DNA of 64,000 nucleotides, taken from positions 24,172 through 88,171 of the forward strand of contig WNNJ02003226.1 of the NCBI GenBank assembly GCA_012934845.2, written 5' to 3'. This document shows, piece by piece, positions 50,016 through 60,764 of this stretch (position 1 is its first letter; each line of letters begins with the position of its first letter). The notes beneath the pieces are model-generated. The model searched no databases. It was not told the origin of the DNA and worked only from the letters and a program-made list of their open reading frames with translations. Made by a program: the position numbers and the translations under genes. This stretch comes from Pomphorhynchus laevis. Taxonomy: Eukaryota > Acanthocephala > Palaeacanthocephala > Echinorhynchida > Pomphorhynchidae.

Positions 50016-50153
50016 GCCCGTTTACGGGAACCTAATTTCTGTAAATTAACTTTTCTTTTTTAATAAATAGTATTGCTTAAAAAAATACCAAAGCCTATTC
50101 AGGCAGAGTCCAAATAAAAAAAATAACAAAAAGCAAATGATCAGTCAACGTAG

Positions 50154-51200
50154 CTAATTGGTGTATTTCAGTGGTAGTGTTGAATGGCGGCATTGTTCAT
50201 GTATCCATTTGTAGCATCGTGATTTAAACGTTCTCAAACTGGGGGCGGCAACGACTTGCTCAGGCAACGAATTCCACATGTTAATTCCTCTCCTTGAGAG
50301 TCTATACACTTTTGGTAATCTGCCAAATCTAAATTTATACAAGACTCTGCTATGTCCCCGCAACTGATCTACCCGCCTAGTGATTACATCGGTGGGATAA
50401 CCTACCACATCATTCGACATATGCCATAGACATAGCATTTCCAAGGATATAAACCTCTCACGTACCGACAACATCCCAATACGACTTAGACGTACATAAT
50501 AGTCAATACCATTTAAGCCAATACAAAGCCTCGATCCGCGCCTAAGAATAGACTGCAGGTCTAATAGTTCTTGCTTAGTGACAGGCAAACAAGCCTGAAT
50601 GCAGTACTCCAAGTGTAGCCTGACGATGGAGATGAATAACCTCTTGAACATATGACACCTTAACCTGAGGAATGCATTTTTAATACAATATAACGCCCTA
50701 GTAGCTTTACCTAGAAAGAAGTCGGTGTTCAACTTTGTTTTCAAGGATCTATGGACAATAATCCCTGAATCCTTATGATGAGACACTTCCTTTAAGACCA
50801 TATCTCCAATAAAGTACCTTAGAGTTTCAATAGGGCGACCTAGTTGCATGAGGACACATTTATCAACATTCAACCGTAGTCCGGTAGAATCGCACCACTT
50901 GATCAGGGAGTTTAGATCATTTTGTAACGATACTCGATCAGCAGGACTTCTAATGATCGACCAAATCTTTAGATCGTCTGCAAACGCTAGATGAGAGCAT
51001 GATAAGCGGAGTAGCAGATCATTAATGAAGATTATAAATATCAGTGGGTCAAGGACTGATCCCTGCGGTACGCCACAATTAATATTTACCGAATAAGAAA
51101 ACACACACCCCACACAAACTCGGAAAGATCTATTCGATAGAAATTCCCTAACCCACTCACAAATATATGAATGAAGTCCATAGTGATACAGTAAAGACAC
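50154..51200 (-). CDS. CR1-1 RT, catalytic and C-terminal part
   Basis: 348 codons: GLHSYICEWVREFLSNRSFR, NCGVPQGSVLDPLIFIIFIN (motif B), HLAFADDLKIWSII (motif C Asp-Asp), RLNVDKCVLMQLGRP, then the conserved CR1 C-terminus with QSILRRGSRLCIGL, RRVDQLRGHSRVLYK and RRGINMWNSLPEQVV. The W-N-x-L-P block is usual near the end of CR1-type ORF2. Confidence 0.85.
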   Translation of the reverse strand: MSLLYHYGLHSYICEWVREFLSNRSFRVCVGCVFSYSVNINCGVPQGSVLDPLIFIIFINDLLLRLSCSHLAFADDLKIWSIIRSPADRVSLQNDLNSLIKWCDSTGLRLNVDKCVLMQLGRPIETLRYFIGDMVLKEVSHHKDSGIIVHRSLKTKLNTDFFLGKATRALYCIKNAFLRLRCHMFKRLFISIVRLHLEYCIQACLPVTKQELLDLQSILRRGSRLCIGLNGIDYYVRLSRIGMLSVRERFISLEMLCLWHMSNDVVGYPTDVITRRVDQLRGHSRVLYKFRFGRLPKVYRLSRRGINMWNSLPEQVVAAPSLRTFKSRCYKWIHEQCRHSTLPLKYTN

Positions 51201-51260
51201 TATGCCGTCGTGTGGTACCCTATCAGAAGCTTTTGAAAAATCAAGGAATACTGTATGAGC

Positions 51261-51899
51261 CTAAAACCCAGCCCCCAGAGCATCAGCCCATTTTTCACGC
51301 GCAGTTAGTAGGTTAGTAAGGCATGAACGTCCGATCCTGAAACCATGTTGAGATTCAACCAATATGTGATTACGATCCAAATGATCCCTGATTCTACTAG
51401 AAATGATTCTTTCTAAAAGTTTGCAGAATACGCTAGTCAAGCTAATGGGCCGAAAGTCCGCGCAAAAGCAAGTAGGATGCTTTTTGAGAATAGGCACCAC
51501 AATTGCACACTTCCAACTGTCAGGAATCCAAGATGTGTCTAAGCTGTATCTGAAGAACATAGTTAAATCATTGCTCAGATCGTTCGCTAGGGATTTGACG
51601 AGGAAGGTGGCAATATTGTCTTGTCCCGGATATGTAAACGAATCGAGCTTCATAACCTCGTTCAACACCTCATCCACTCTAAGTGGACGAACACAATACC
51701 GATGAGCAACCGGAACATACTTCCAACTAAAGTCATGCAGTTTGTTAGAGGTCAAAGCCTGTACCAAGAAGCCATCAGCTAAATGTTGGGCGATTAGAGA
51801 CGGATCGGTCAAAGTTTCAGTTGGCGTTTGGATTGAGCTAATTGTGGCGACAAGTGTTCTGTTGTTTCTTACATAAGACCAAAACCTCCTAGGATTCAA
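51261..51899 (-). CDS. CR1-1 RT, N-terminal part
   Basis: 212 codons: NPRRFWSYVRNNRTLVATIS, LDSFTYPGQDNIATFLVKSL, SWKCAIVVPILKKHPTCFCA, DFRPISLTSVFCKLLERIIS (motif 1) and ILVESQHGFRIGRSCLTNLL. It is followed in the same frame, after a single stop, by VFLDFSKASDRVPHDG (motif A; consensus AFD is ASD here). Confidence 0.85.
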   Translation of the reverse strand: MNPRRFWSYVRNNRTLVATISSIQTPTETLTDPSLIAQHLADGFLVQALTSNKLHDFSWKYVPVAHRYCVRPLRVDEVLNEVMKLDSFTYPGQDNIATFLVKSLANDLSNDLTMFFRYSLDTSWIPDSWKCAIVVPILKKHPTCFCADFRPISLTSVFCKLLERIISSRIRDHLDRNHILVESQHGFRIGRSCLTNLLTAREKWADALGAGF

Positions 51900-52270
51900 A
51901 GATGCATCCCTGGCGATACTATCTTCGTATGAATAGCGTTTCTGAAATTTTAGCCGATTGCATAAGTTCCGAGAGTCGATGTAAGCACGTTTTGAAGCAG
52001 GAGAACGCCTAAATTCGCGCCACTATTTGTTGCGGAATCTTATAGCATCAAGAAGTCTCTGTCGAACCAAGGAGGATGTCCATGCTTAGACTTGCAGGCA
52101 CGTAGCGGAGCAAAGATATCAGAAATTCGCATCAATTCCTCATGGAGCAGATCAAAGACTACAGGAAATTTTAATAAAAAAAGAATGAATATAGACAGTT
52201 GTTCTTTTATAAAATGAGCAAAATAAATTTTTATAATAAACTCTTTAAAAATAATATACACAATTACATA

Positions 52271-52555
52271 TCAACTGCGGCCAGGATTCTTCGTGATACT
52301 GTGCACTTCGACTCGGCTTCTGTTGTCGCCAGTGAATGAACAAAAATGAACAACATAAATAGGTAAATAAACATAAAATGATTACATATATAAATATATT
52401 GGCTTGTTTCATGAAACAATCCAATATATTTAAATACGTAAACGCATTTAAATTTATTTAAATGCGTTTATTTATTCTAGATACCGAAAACGGAGATAAG
52501 AAAAATATTTTAATTAGACATCTCAAAAAGCATTTAATTATAATAAAAAACGATT
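52271..52555. other. AT-rich spacer
   Basis: Includes an inverted ATATATTGGCTTG / CAATCCAATATAT stretch (52389-52429) and GCATTTAAATTTATTTAAATGC (52444-52465). No gene. Confidence 0.5.
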
Positions 52556-53027
52556 TATTTTTGTGACAAATGCGTGCCGGCGCACGCTTACATGACCACA
52601 ACAACAAAGACGATCTAAAAAATCTAAATCATGTTTCGAGGAGGTGGGTACGAAAGCGGTATTTGAATGCAAAATAGAAGGGAGGGCGGCGGACGTCGAC
52701 TGGGAGCTGATTCCAGACGAGTGAAGCAACGACGAGCAAGGATCGGAGACCGTAGTTGTTAGAGTGATTGGGAAAGTATAGTAAGATATAATTACGGGAA
52801 AGCAGTGATCAAAAGAGGTGGGGCGAGTGTTATCTAAGAAAAGGAGGTGAATGAACGATGGGGAGCCGACAGCGATGAGACGAAAAGTCACGAGAAAAAA
52901 GCGGAGTTGTATGCGGATGTGGATGGTAGGCCAGGAGAGTTGTAGCAAGATATGTGGATGTGCGGTTAAAGCGACGACGACGTATGAGCACTCGAACGGC
53001 AAAATTGACGATGCGTTGTAGTGGTAG
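52556..53027 (-). mobile_element. LINE-D2, 3' part (left of the LTR element)
   Basis: 3' hairpin GCGTGC-GCCG-GCACGC next to TGACAAATGC at 52562-52590, then the C-terminal coding tail (LPFECSYVVVALTAHPHILL, LSWPTIHIRIQLRFFLVTF). Interrupted at GGTAG by the LTR element; it continues at 56889. Confidence 0.8.
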
Positions 53028-53114
53028 TGTACCGAGAGACGTAACAAGACAATATCAATTAAAGGCTTTATTCAATACATCAAAAATTAATATAAATAAG
53101 TTCATTACAGATCA
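53028..53114 (-). repeat. LTR of the gypsy-type element, 3' end
   Basis: 87 bp, matching 56801-56888 at roughly 93 percent. Read on the element strand it starts TGATCTG and ends CGGTACA, so the usual TG...CA limits hold. Confidence 0.8.
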
Positions 53115-56100
53115 TTGACCCCGACTACATAATCGTACAAGTATGACGGAACTTTCTTATTTCGAGAAGAGTATCTTTGCGCAACTTCCTTTGATGGACT
53201 TGAGTTGATCTCTCTCGCTTCGCTACTTTGTGATTGACAATTTGTTGACTGTTGAACGAGATTTTCCACGTAATGTTACGAGATTGAGTTGGTGTCCTCT
53301 TCTAACATAGGAGAGACTCTTTCATCTGGTTGTGAGTAGTTCGTATTACTTTGAGTGAGTGGAGGCGTTATGTCATGTTGAACTTGATCTGGACTGCAGT
53401 TTAATGGAGGTTGCTACTAGGACATCTTGATAAATATCTGGTCGATAACGTATCCTCAGTTCCGTTCTGTCTTTGAACTATAGCATAGTGGTCGTTTGCA
53501 TGTATTAACTTTACTTTTTCAACAGGAACTTCGTATTTACTAGTTCGATTGAATCGCTTAACAAATACTTCGTCGGATGAAACAAGCCAGTCCGGGATGT
53601 ACCTACCGCTTTTGTTTTTTCGTGCGAAGTTGAAGAGCCGTGAATGTGGTGCTGTATTTATAGCGGTTTACAACAGAAATATCACCGCACTCAAGGCCTC
53701 TCGGAGTACGCTTTGCCATTTCTCAATGACGAGCGATAACCCATCTAGACGCAGGGTAATTGCTTTCCAAATGACATCATTGTATTTTTCCACTTGTCCA
53801 TTTGATGATTGGTGATAAGAAGTCGAATGTGATAGTTATATTCCTTTCTGAACTAGATACTGACGGATCTGCAATGAGGTGAATAAAGTACCTCGATACG
53901 TGTGAATACAATTAGGTAGTCCGAAAAGCGAGAATATTTGATCAAGACACTTGATAACTATAGAAGATGAAGTGTCACTTGTTGCAAAAACGAAGGGAAA
54001 CCTCGAGTACTCGTCGATGACGACTAATATGTACTTGCTACTATTAATACTCGGTAGTGGACCCTTGAAGTCAATCGAAAGGCGTTCGAATGGTTGACTA
54101 GATTTAATTAGTGTCCCCATGCGTGGCTTGTGGTATCGAGGTTTGATTTCATGACAACTTTGACAATTGCTTGCTATCGCACGCACTTTGGAAATAGTAT
54201 AAGACAAGTTACGAGATTTAACGAAATGCCAAAATTGAGTGATTCCTGGATGACACAGTTGATTGTGGATTTCTCCGTGCTTCGAAACATGAGCAGAGAC
54301 ATAATTTACAGTGCATCGAGACAATGTGTATGCAGCAGTATTTTCATTACCTCGTCGGTACACAATAACGAAATGGAATCAGGCGAGCTGAAGACGCCAA
54401 CACTCCAATTTGTCGTTTTTTATCTTACTCCTTGCAGACTTGGAGAATATAAATGACACAGCCCTCTGATCAGTAATAATTGTAAACAGTCTTCCAGAAA
54501 GGTAATGACACCAAAACCTGACTGATTCTAGAATAGCGAGTGCCTCCTTCTCGATTACAGCGTATCGTTTTGCATTCTTTTCCAAAGTTCGCGAGAAAAA
54601 AGCAACTGGTTTATTGTTTTGTGATAGTGTTGCACCAATTGCATAGTCAGAAGCGTCAGACTCGAGAGTAAAGGGCGCAGTAAAGTCGATGGCAGAAAGA
54701 GCGGCTGTCGATAGCCGCTGCTTGAGTAATTCGAAGGCGTGACGAGCATCTGTCGATAAAGGGAACTTCGAGTTTGCTAAGGGTTGAACAATTTTCTAAA
54801 AGTCTTTAATCCATCTCGAGTAATGAGTGAATATACCGATTACTCGTTTCAGCTGAGGAGGGTTCTTAGGTTCGAACAGTTCCATTAAAGGTCGTACTCG
54901 ATCTTGATCAGGTGCTATTTGACCTTCATAAATGTAATATCCCGCGAAGCATATATGTTTAGTGCCAAAGACACACTTATCGTTCTTCAACTGCAAGTTG
55001 TATTCAATTGTTACTTGCTTGAAGCGATTCAAATTGTGCTCGTGATATTCGGCAGTCTTGCCACTAACGACTACATCATCCAAATAGCAAAATGTGTTCT
55101 CAAGATTTTCCTTTTGGATAATTTGAGACATTACAAGCTGGAAAGCAACGACAGCGTTCGTTAGAGCAAAAGGCATAAGTTTGAACAGAAATAACTGACC
55201 GGAAGCGTCGACGCTGTGTAAATTCGATCTTCCTTTTGAATGGATTTGGTAGTAAGCGCTTTTAAGATCCAAGCGACTGAAAATAGAACAGGCGGACATA
55301 CGATCAACAATGTTATCGATTCGTGGTGTGGAAATGCGTCCAACAATGTAAATCTATTTATAGTCATACTATACTCCACAACTAATCGTGTTTTTGTCTG
55401 GTTTTAACGAGCACAAATTGAGCTCTCCATGGCGAATTGCTCCACTCAATAGTACCATCTCGTAGTAACTGTTTAATTTCAGCGTCTATAAACTTTTGGT
55501 CTTCCAGACATCTGCGCCTCGATGGAACTGCGATGGGACAGACACCATCTGATATATGTGAAGATAATTGAGAAGGATCGATTTTCATAGCTGAACGTAT
55601 CGAATTAATTAACAGTGGATCCTCGTTTTCTGTAAATTTCATTCGGACCATAGAATGTCGATTTAAGAAAGGCATGCATAGAATGACCTATGTAACCAGT
55701 GTAGGAAGGACATAGAGCACTACGTTTGAATATTATTTGTTGTTAAATCGGATAGTACATTTCACAACATATTGGAGGTTACACTGGAAGTTTGATGAAA
55801 CCATACTGACGTTCAAATCGGAGGTGTATTTGCGCAAGCTGTAATTGTTCACAATGTCTGAACGGATAAGGTTAATGGTGCTTCCACTATCGAACAACGC
55901 CTTGCAAGAATGTCCATCTACGTCAACATCGTGATACTTTAATCTCGCATGAGTTACCTCGCTTTGGGCACAAGTCGCTATGACAGCGGACGAAGATGCA
56001 CTAATAAACTTGCACACGGGGCAAAGTGTCCTCTTTTGTTGCACTTTCGGCATACAGCGTTTTGCGCTGGGCAGGAAGTTCGTGAATATCTTGGGTTACC

Positions 56101-56800
56101 ACAAAAATAACACTATTAATAAGAATGGGCTGCTGCAAACTCACCAACTTGCGAAGCGTCGTCATATGTTTGAGATTTATTATCAGGTAAGATTTCGCTG
56201 ATCGATACGAACTCACTGATCTGTTGAGATGTTGTAGAAGTAGTCTCTTTGAATGTTAGTGCTTGCTTGTGAGCAGATTCGATAATGCGTGCGTTTTTAT
56301 AGGCGTCTTCATTTGTTAACGTTGAAGATTCTAAAAGTCTTTCGCGTATCACTTGAGATGATATAACGGCGACAAAAGCGTCACGCAGAAAGTAATCACG
56401 ACGCTCTTCTGCTGAAACTGGCTCAAATATAATTTGTTTGCATAAAGATTCGATGGGATCGAATGAACTGATTGATTGTTGGACCATATACTTGACGTAT
56501 ACTGTGCAATTGATATCGTAGAAATACATCACTCTCTTGTTTGTGAAATGTTGACTTAAGCACTTATATCGCAGAATCGTAGGAAGTACAGCTGCGATTA
56601 ATTGAAATACTGATGATGAGACATGGCTGACCAGTAAATCGAGTTTCTGAGCTTCGTTGACATCACTGAGAGTTCGAATAAAAGCTTGAAAACGTCGGTG
56701 CCAATGCATCCACTCTTTATAGCATGATCCCTGATCCAACGACAGGTCTAGAATTGAGGGCTTGAGAAGCTGATCCATTTGAGCAATGTATTGAATAAAT

Positions 56801-56888
56801 TGTACCGAAAGACGTAACAAGACAATAGCAATTAAAGGCTTTATTCAATACATCTAAAAATACATATAAATACGTTCATTACAGATCA
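56801..56888 (-). repeat. LTR of the gypsy-type element, 5' end
   Basis: 88 bp partner of 53028-53114. LTRs this short are unusual for the superfamily. Confidence 0.8.
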
Positions 56889-57743
56889 GGTAGGATGATG
56901 GATATTTGAGAATTGGCGAAAAGGCTGAGGCAGTAATCGATTTTAGGAAAAAAAGCGATGAAAAAAGAGACATACAAGAACGGAAGTCGATAAGAGGGCG
57001 AATACGGCGTAGGTCACGGAGAATTAAGTTAGACGAGCGGACCTTGTCGCGGACAAAGGTTTTAAGGAAAAGGTGATTATCGAAACGAAATCCTAAGAAA
57101 GTGAGATTGTGTAGTACGGGGATGAGTGATAATGCGAAAGATACAAGGAGAAGAGATATGTTAGGTTGACGGGGGAGAAACAACATTATAATGGACTTGT
57201 CGGGGTTTAGAACGAGGTGAAGATTATAGAGACGTTTGAAGGTCGAAGAAAGACAGTTGAAGCAGAAATTGCGATATCATGTATGCGATGGGAGGATGCA
57301 TGAGCATAGATGAGGATGTCATCGGCGAATTGTATGATGCTAAAAGAGTAAGGTTTGATAAACAGAGAGAGATTACCAGGTAGAAGATTAAAAAGCAGAG
57401 GTCCTAGGACTGAACCTTGTGGGACCCTGCAAAAAATAAAGAAGGGGGAGAGGATGATGAATTTGAACAGACTCCAAAAGAACGGTCGGAAATATATGAG
57501 GCAAACCATGTTATAAAGGAAGAAGAAAGGCGTAATCATAACGAATGCGAGAAAGGAGGATGAAGTGGTCGACGATGCCAAAGGCGGAGGCGAGATAGAG
57601 GGATATGAGAACAATATATAGAGCCTTGTCACGATAACTGAGTAGGTCGTTGTAAGCTTTCATGCAGGCGATTTCTTTGGAGTGATTAGAGCGGAAAGCG
57701 GATTGGAAAGGAATGTACAGATTGGATGAAGAGAGATAAACTC
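56889..57743 (-). mobile_element. LINE-D2, 5' part (right of the LTR element)
   Basis: Continues LINE-D2 from GGTAGGATGATGG. It contains C-terminal, RT motif C (SIIQFADDILIYAHASS, near 57330) and motif B (FCRVPQGSVLGPLLFNLLPG, near 57400) codons on minus, and fragments of motif A near 57570. Frame-broken. It stops at GTTTATCTCTCTTCATCC (57722-57740), where LINE-D3 starts. Confidence 0.8.
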
Positions 57744-58337
57744 AAAATAATACAAATTTATTTAATGTGGCAAATGCGTACAAGCTGCACGCTTACAGGT
57801 CCACAAACAAAAATTAAAAAGTCAAGCAGATAAATTGTTTAAATAGGATCGGATTTGTCGTTTGAAGCACGGCAGGGAAGTTGATTGGCGTATATAAATG
57901 GGAAGATGGTTCCACGATAGAGGAGCAGCCACCAGGAAAGAGAGGAGTCCAAAGGAGGTAGAGTAGTTTGGGACATGTAAAATAAGGGAATTACAGGAAC
58001 GCAAGGAACAGTAAGCAGGACGAGAATTATTAAGAAAAGGATAATTGAGAGATGAAGGGGTATGAAAAGTGAGTTGAAGTGAGTTTATCTCTCTTCATCC
58101 AAATCTTCGTGATTCCTACTTTTCTCTGCGCCGTTCACATCTCATTCTTATAAGTACTAAACGTACTTTCTTTTGGCGAAATCAACTCGAGTCATCTTCC
58201 AACTCTAAACCTAATTGGAAAATCTTAAACTCAATTCTTTCACGATCATCTACCCCTTGTAATATAAATCCTGATGAATTTTTTCTTATCTACAAACTAA
58301 GCTATCTAATTTACTTTCCCTACTACCCATAGCCCCC

Positions 58338-58625
58338 TTGTACCCACTCTTCTCTTTAAATACTTCTCTCCCAGAACTATTCCACCTTCTTCCCGTTTCG
58401 TCTGATGAAGTTTCTTCGGTTCTGCTGTCATTACCTAATAAAACCTCTCCTTCTGACCCAATTCCCACTCACTTGCTTAAAAATATCTGCTCCGCTATCT
58501 CACTCTTCCTAACCACATTGTTCAACTCGTCCATCCGTAGCCGTACATTTCCTTCCATCTGGAAATTCGCCACTGATCGTCCTCTTTTCAAAAAGCAATC
58601 TCTCGACTCCTCACTACCATCTTAG
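58338..58625 (+). pseudogene. LINE-D3 RT, N-terminal part
   Basis: PVSSDEVSSVLLSLPNKTSP, SDPIPTHLLKNICSAISLFL and SSIRSRTFPSIWKFATDRPL are the pre-RT and motif 0/1 region of CR1/L2-type ORFs. The frame ends at 58625. Confidence 0.75.
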
Positions 58626-58795
58626 TACCGTCCTTTTAACTTCTCCCAACCCTGTCTAAACTCTTTGAGCGTCTCGTTCTTAAGCAAGTTAATACGTATC
58701 TCTTTTCCTCTAACTTATTTCCTCCATTCCGAGCCGCTTTTCGCTCTAATTACTCTACCGAAATTGCATGTCTTAAAGTTTATAACGACTTACTC

Positions 58796-59371
58796 ATGTC
58801 GCACGATCATAAATTATGTAGTGTCATAGTTTCTCTTGATCTATCGGCTGCTTTTGACATCGTCGATCACTCGATTCTTCTCCATCGCCTTCGTCATGAT
58901 TATGGTTTCTCTTTACCAACTGTATCATGGTTTTATTCATATCTATCAAACCGTACATTTCGCGTATATTCTAACTCTTCTCTCTCCCATCCTTCGTCCA
59001 TTCCGTCCGCTGTTCCACAAGGCTCCATATTAGGCCCTATACTTTTCTCTTTTATTCTTGGTGATTTGTCTTCGATTTCTCATAAATTTAACTTCCATGT
59101 TATGCAATATGCTGATGACATTCTCATCTATGCTCATGCACCTGTTTATCGTATTCACGATCTTAGTGTTTCCGCTTCCGACTGTCTTGTCTCAATTTCC
59201 ATTCATCTTTCATCCCTTCGCCTTTATCTGAATCCTGATAAATCCAAAATTATGTGGATCCTACCTCGACGCTTCGGCTTCGAACCTCCCTCCGTATCAT
59301 TAAATTCTACAATTCTTCCGATCGTTGATAATCTCGTTTTCCTAGACTTCCATTTTGACAACCGACTTTAA
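58796..59371 (+). CDS. LINE-D3 RT core
   Basis: 191 codons: VIVSLDLSAAFDIVDHSILL (motif A), RHDYGFSLPTVSWFYSYLSN, SAVPQGSILGPILFSFILGD (motif B), HVMQYADDILIYAHAPVYRI (motif C) and LYLNPDKSKIMWILPRR. Both catalytic Asp sites are present. Family consensus comes from the decayed copies at 31.3-31.9 and 57.2-57.6 kb. C-terminal codons continue in other frames at 59444-59946. Confidence 0.85.
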   Translation: MSHDHKLCSVIVSLDLSAAFDIVDHSILLHRLRHDYGFSLPTVSWFYSYLSNRTFRVYSNSSLSHPSSIPSAVPQGSILGPILFSFILGDLSSISHKFNFHVMQYADDILIYAHAPVYRIHDLSVSASDCLVSISIHLSSLRLYLNPDKSKIMWILPRRFGFEPPSVSLNSTILPIVDNLVFLDFHFDNRL

Positions 59372-59443
59372 CTTAAACCTTTCGTTAGAGATAAAGTATG
59401 CTCATCTACCTTGATACACTGCAACCTCCGTCAAGTTCGGTGA

Positions 59444-59946
59444 TTGATCGATTTCCCTTCTTGTATGACTCTCATATCTTCTCTTCTTTTTTCTAGACTC
59501 GATTATTTTTTAGTCTATTTTCTAACTCACCTAAATCCACTCTTCTTCCCCTACAACGCATCGTCAACGCAGCAGTCCGAATTCTCCTCCGTCTTCGTCG
59601 TTTTGATCATACATCCTACCATCTTGCTTCTCTCGATTTGCCTACAATTTATTGTCGTGTTAAAATTCGTCTTATTATCGTTGCTTTCCGACTTGTAACT
59701 TTTCATACCCCTTCATCTCTCAATTTTCCTTTTCTTAATAATTCTCGTCCTGCTTACTGTTCCTTGCGTTCCTGTAATTCCCTTATTTTACATGTCCCAA
59801 ACTACTCTAACTCCTTTGGACTCCTCTCTTTCCTGGTGGATGCTCCTCTATCGTGGAACCATCTGCCCATTTATATACGCCAATCAACTTCCCTGCCGTG
59901 CTTCAAACGACAAATCCGATCCTATTTAAACAATTTATCTGCTTGA
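59444..59946 (+). pseudogene. LINE-D3 C-terminal region
   Basis: Two frames: SSLLFSRLDYFLVYFLTHL, then RVKIRLIIVAFRLVTFHTPS, SNSFGLLSFLVDAPLSWNHL and IYIRQSTSLPCFKRQIRSYL. The W-N-x-L-P-x-x-I-R-x-S and FKRxLRxYL blocks are the usual end of CR1/L2-type ORF2. The same end is present inverted at 57822-58004. Confidence 0.75.
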
Positions 59947-60116
59947 CTTTTTAATTTTTGTTTGTGGACCTGTAAGCGTGCAGCTTGTACGCATTTGCCA
60001 CATTAAATAAATTTGTATTATTTGATGTATGTTTGAAACGTTGATCTGTAGTAGGATAATGCTTTCTAAGAAATTACAAAACCAATATTGATGATAAAGA
60101 AGGTGTATATCTAGAT

Positions 60117-60458
60117 ATGAACATTAAATTAACATTAACTAAAACTACTATTAATTTATATCGTAAAGATGACATATTTAGATTTACAAGAAGCATATTT
60201 TTGCATGAGCATTCATGCATACCATATAATATAAAATATAATACATTAAATAATGAAATTTTAAGAATTGCAACAATATGTAATGATACTGGCTTTCTTC
60301 AAAATCATTTAAATAATTTAATAGATACATATTTTAAACTAGGTTACTATAAAAATAACATCAAGCAGAAAATAGTAAAATATATAAATCAACACAATAA
60401 TATAAAGAATAAATTTAAACTCTTAAGTGGCAAATTTTTATGGATGGATAATAAATAA
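60117..60458 (+). pseudogene. PLE-1 RT C-terminus
   Basis: 113 codons without a break, almost identical to 7175-7516, but only the thumb and C-terminus remain. The first part was lost by 5' truncation. Confidence 0.7.
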
Positions 60459-60490
60459 TATACTTTGTATTAGAATAAGATACTAGATAG

Positions 60491-60764
60491 TCATCATTTG
60501 GTCGGCTTCATCAATTATCCTCGTGTGAATTCTTTAATCCTAGATGCAGAACTGTACACTACAATCAGCGTAGGTGGACCTCATCAGCAGTGAGGACCTC
60601 ATCAGCAGCACGAACGGTAGGCGTAGGCTCACTGCTGATGAGGTCCACCTACGCTGATTGTAGTGTACAGTGCTGCATCTAGGATTAAAGAATTCACACG
60701 AGGATAATTGATGAAGCCGACCAAATGATGATACTCGCTCGTGTATGCAATTGTTCATTCTATT
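60491..60764. repeat. Palindromic insertion, 104-bp arms, 12-bp target duplication
   Basis: Arms 60491-60594 and 60628-60731 are reverse complements with one mismatch around a 33-nt spacer. A 33-nt unique stretch (60732-60764) follows. The whole is flanked by ATACTAGATAGT (60480-60491 and 60765-60776). Part of the arm (CTGATGAGGTCC) looks hammerhead-like, but no GAAA partner is present. Confidence 0.8.

Larger units (their letters stand above)
46930..50065 (+). mobile_element. REL-type non-LTR retrotransposon, REL-A2 (near full length)
   Basis: The best REL-A copy, running divergently from the MIOS-like gene. N-terminal Cys cluster, RT, thumb, CCHC motif and restriction-like endonuclease occur in one frame up to about 49395, with two in-frame stops (47292, 48825). 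Two frameshifts occur in the nuclease part. It ends with AATAAATAGTATTGC and an A run near 50075. The REL-A proteins have FTQGDPLAM in motif B and a RARLDIS/FFDVNVF-type nuclease. I recall the same architecture from RT proteins in cnidarian and sponge genomes. Confidence 0.85.
50090..52270 (-). mobile_element. CR1-type LINE, 5'-truncated (CR1-1)
   Basis: Minus-strand element. Near 52050-52130 the codons PPWFDRDFLML and LMRISDIFAPLRACKSKHGH are the linker after the endonuclease. Then comes RRFWSYVRNN (51899) and the RT to the end at 50154. One in-frame stop after ALGAGF separates two long frames that share the same phase (51899-51261, 51257-50154), so decay is light. A 5' part with the endonuclease is absent. 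Confidence 0.85.
53028..56888 (-). mobile_element. Ty3/gypsy-type LTR retrotransposon, old and broken
   Basis: A fossil copy of 3.86 kb on the minus strand with short direct terminal repeats (53028-53114 and 56801-56888) and a 5-bp target duplication GGTAG. Parts in order from its 5' end: gag-like region (about 56.8-56.1 kb), aspartic protease (about 56.0-55.75 kb, core LFDSGST), reverse transcriptase (about 55.7-54.8 kb, with FCYLDDVVV), RNase H (about 54.75-54.4 kb) and integrase (about 54.4-53.8 kb, with an H/C zinc region and the D..D core). The order protease-RT-RNase H-integrase is that of Ty3/gypsy. Coding is broken in roughly half a dozen places and the ends differ by several percent, so it is old. 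It lies inside LINE-D2. Confidence 0.85.
57744..60031 (+). mobile_element. LINE-D3, plus strand, with an inverted copy of its own 3' end
   Basis: Main body 58083-60031 on +. The first 330 bp (57744-58070) are the reverse complement of the last 330 bp (59705-60031), so two 3' ends face outward head to head. Both outer ends carry the hairpin GCGTGC-AGCTT-GTACGC next to GCATTTGCCACA. RT codons are well preserved. Confidence 0.85.

Noticed and set aside
60620-60650. Hammerhead in the 60.5-kb palindrome
   Set aside because: CTGATGAGGTCC is present, but no GAAA strand completes stem II.
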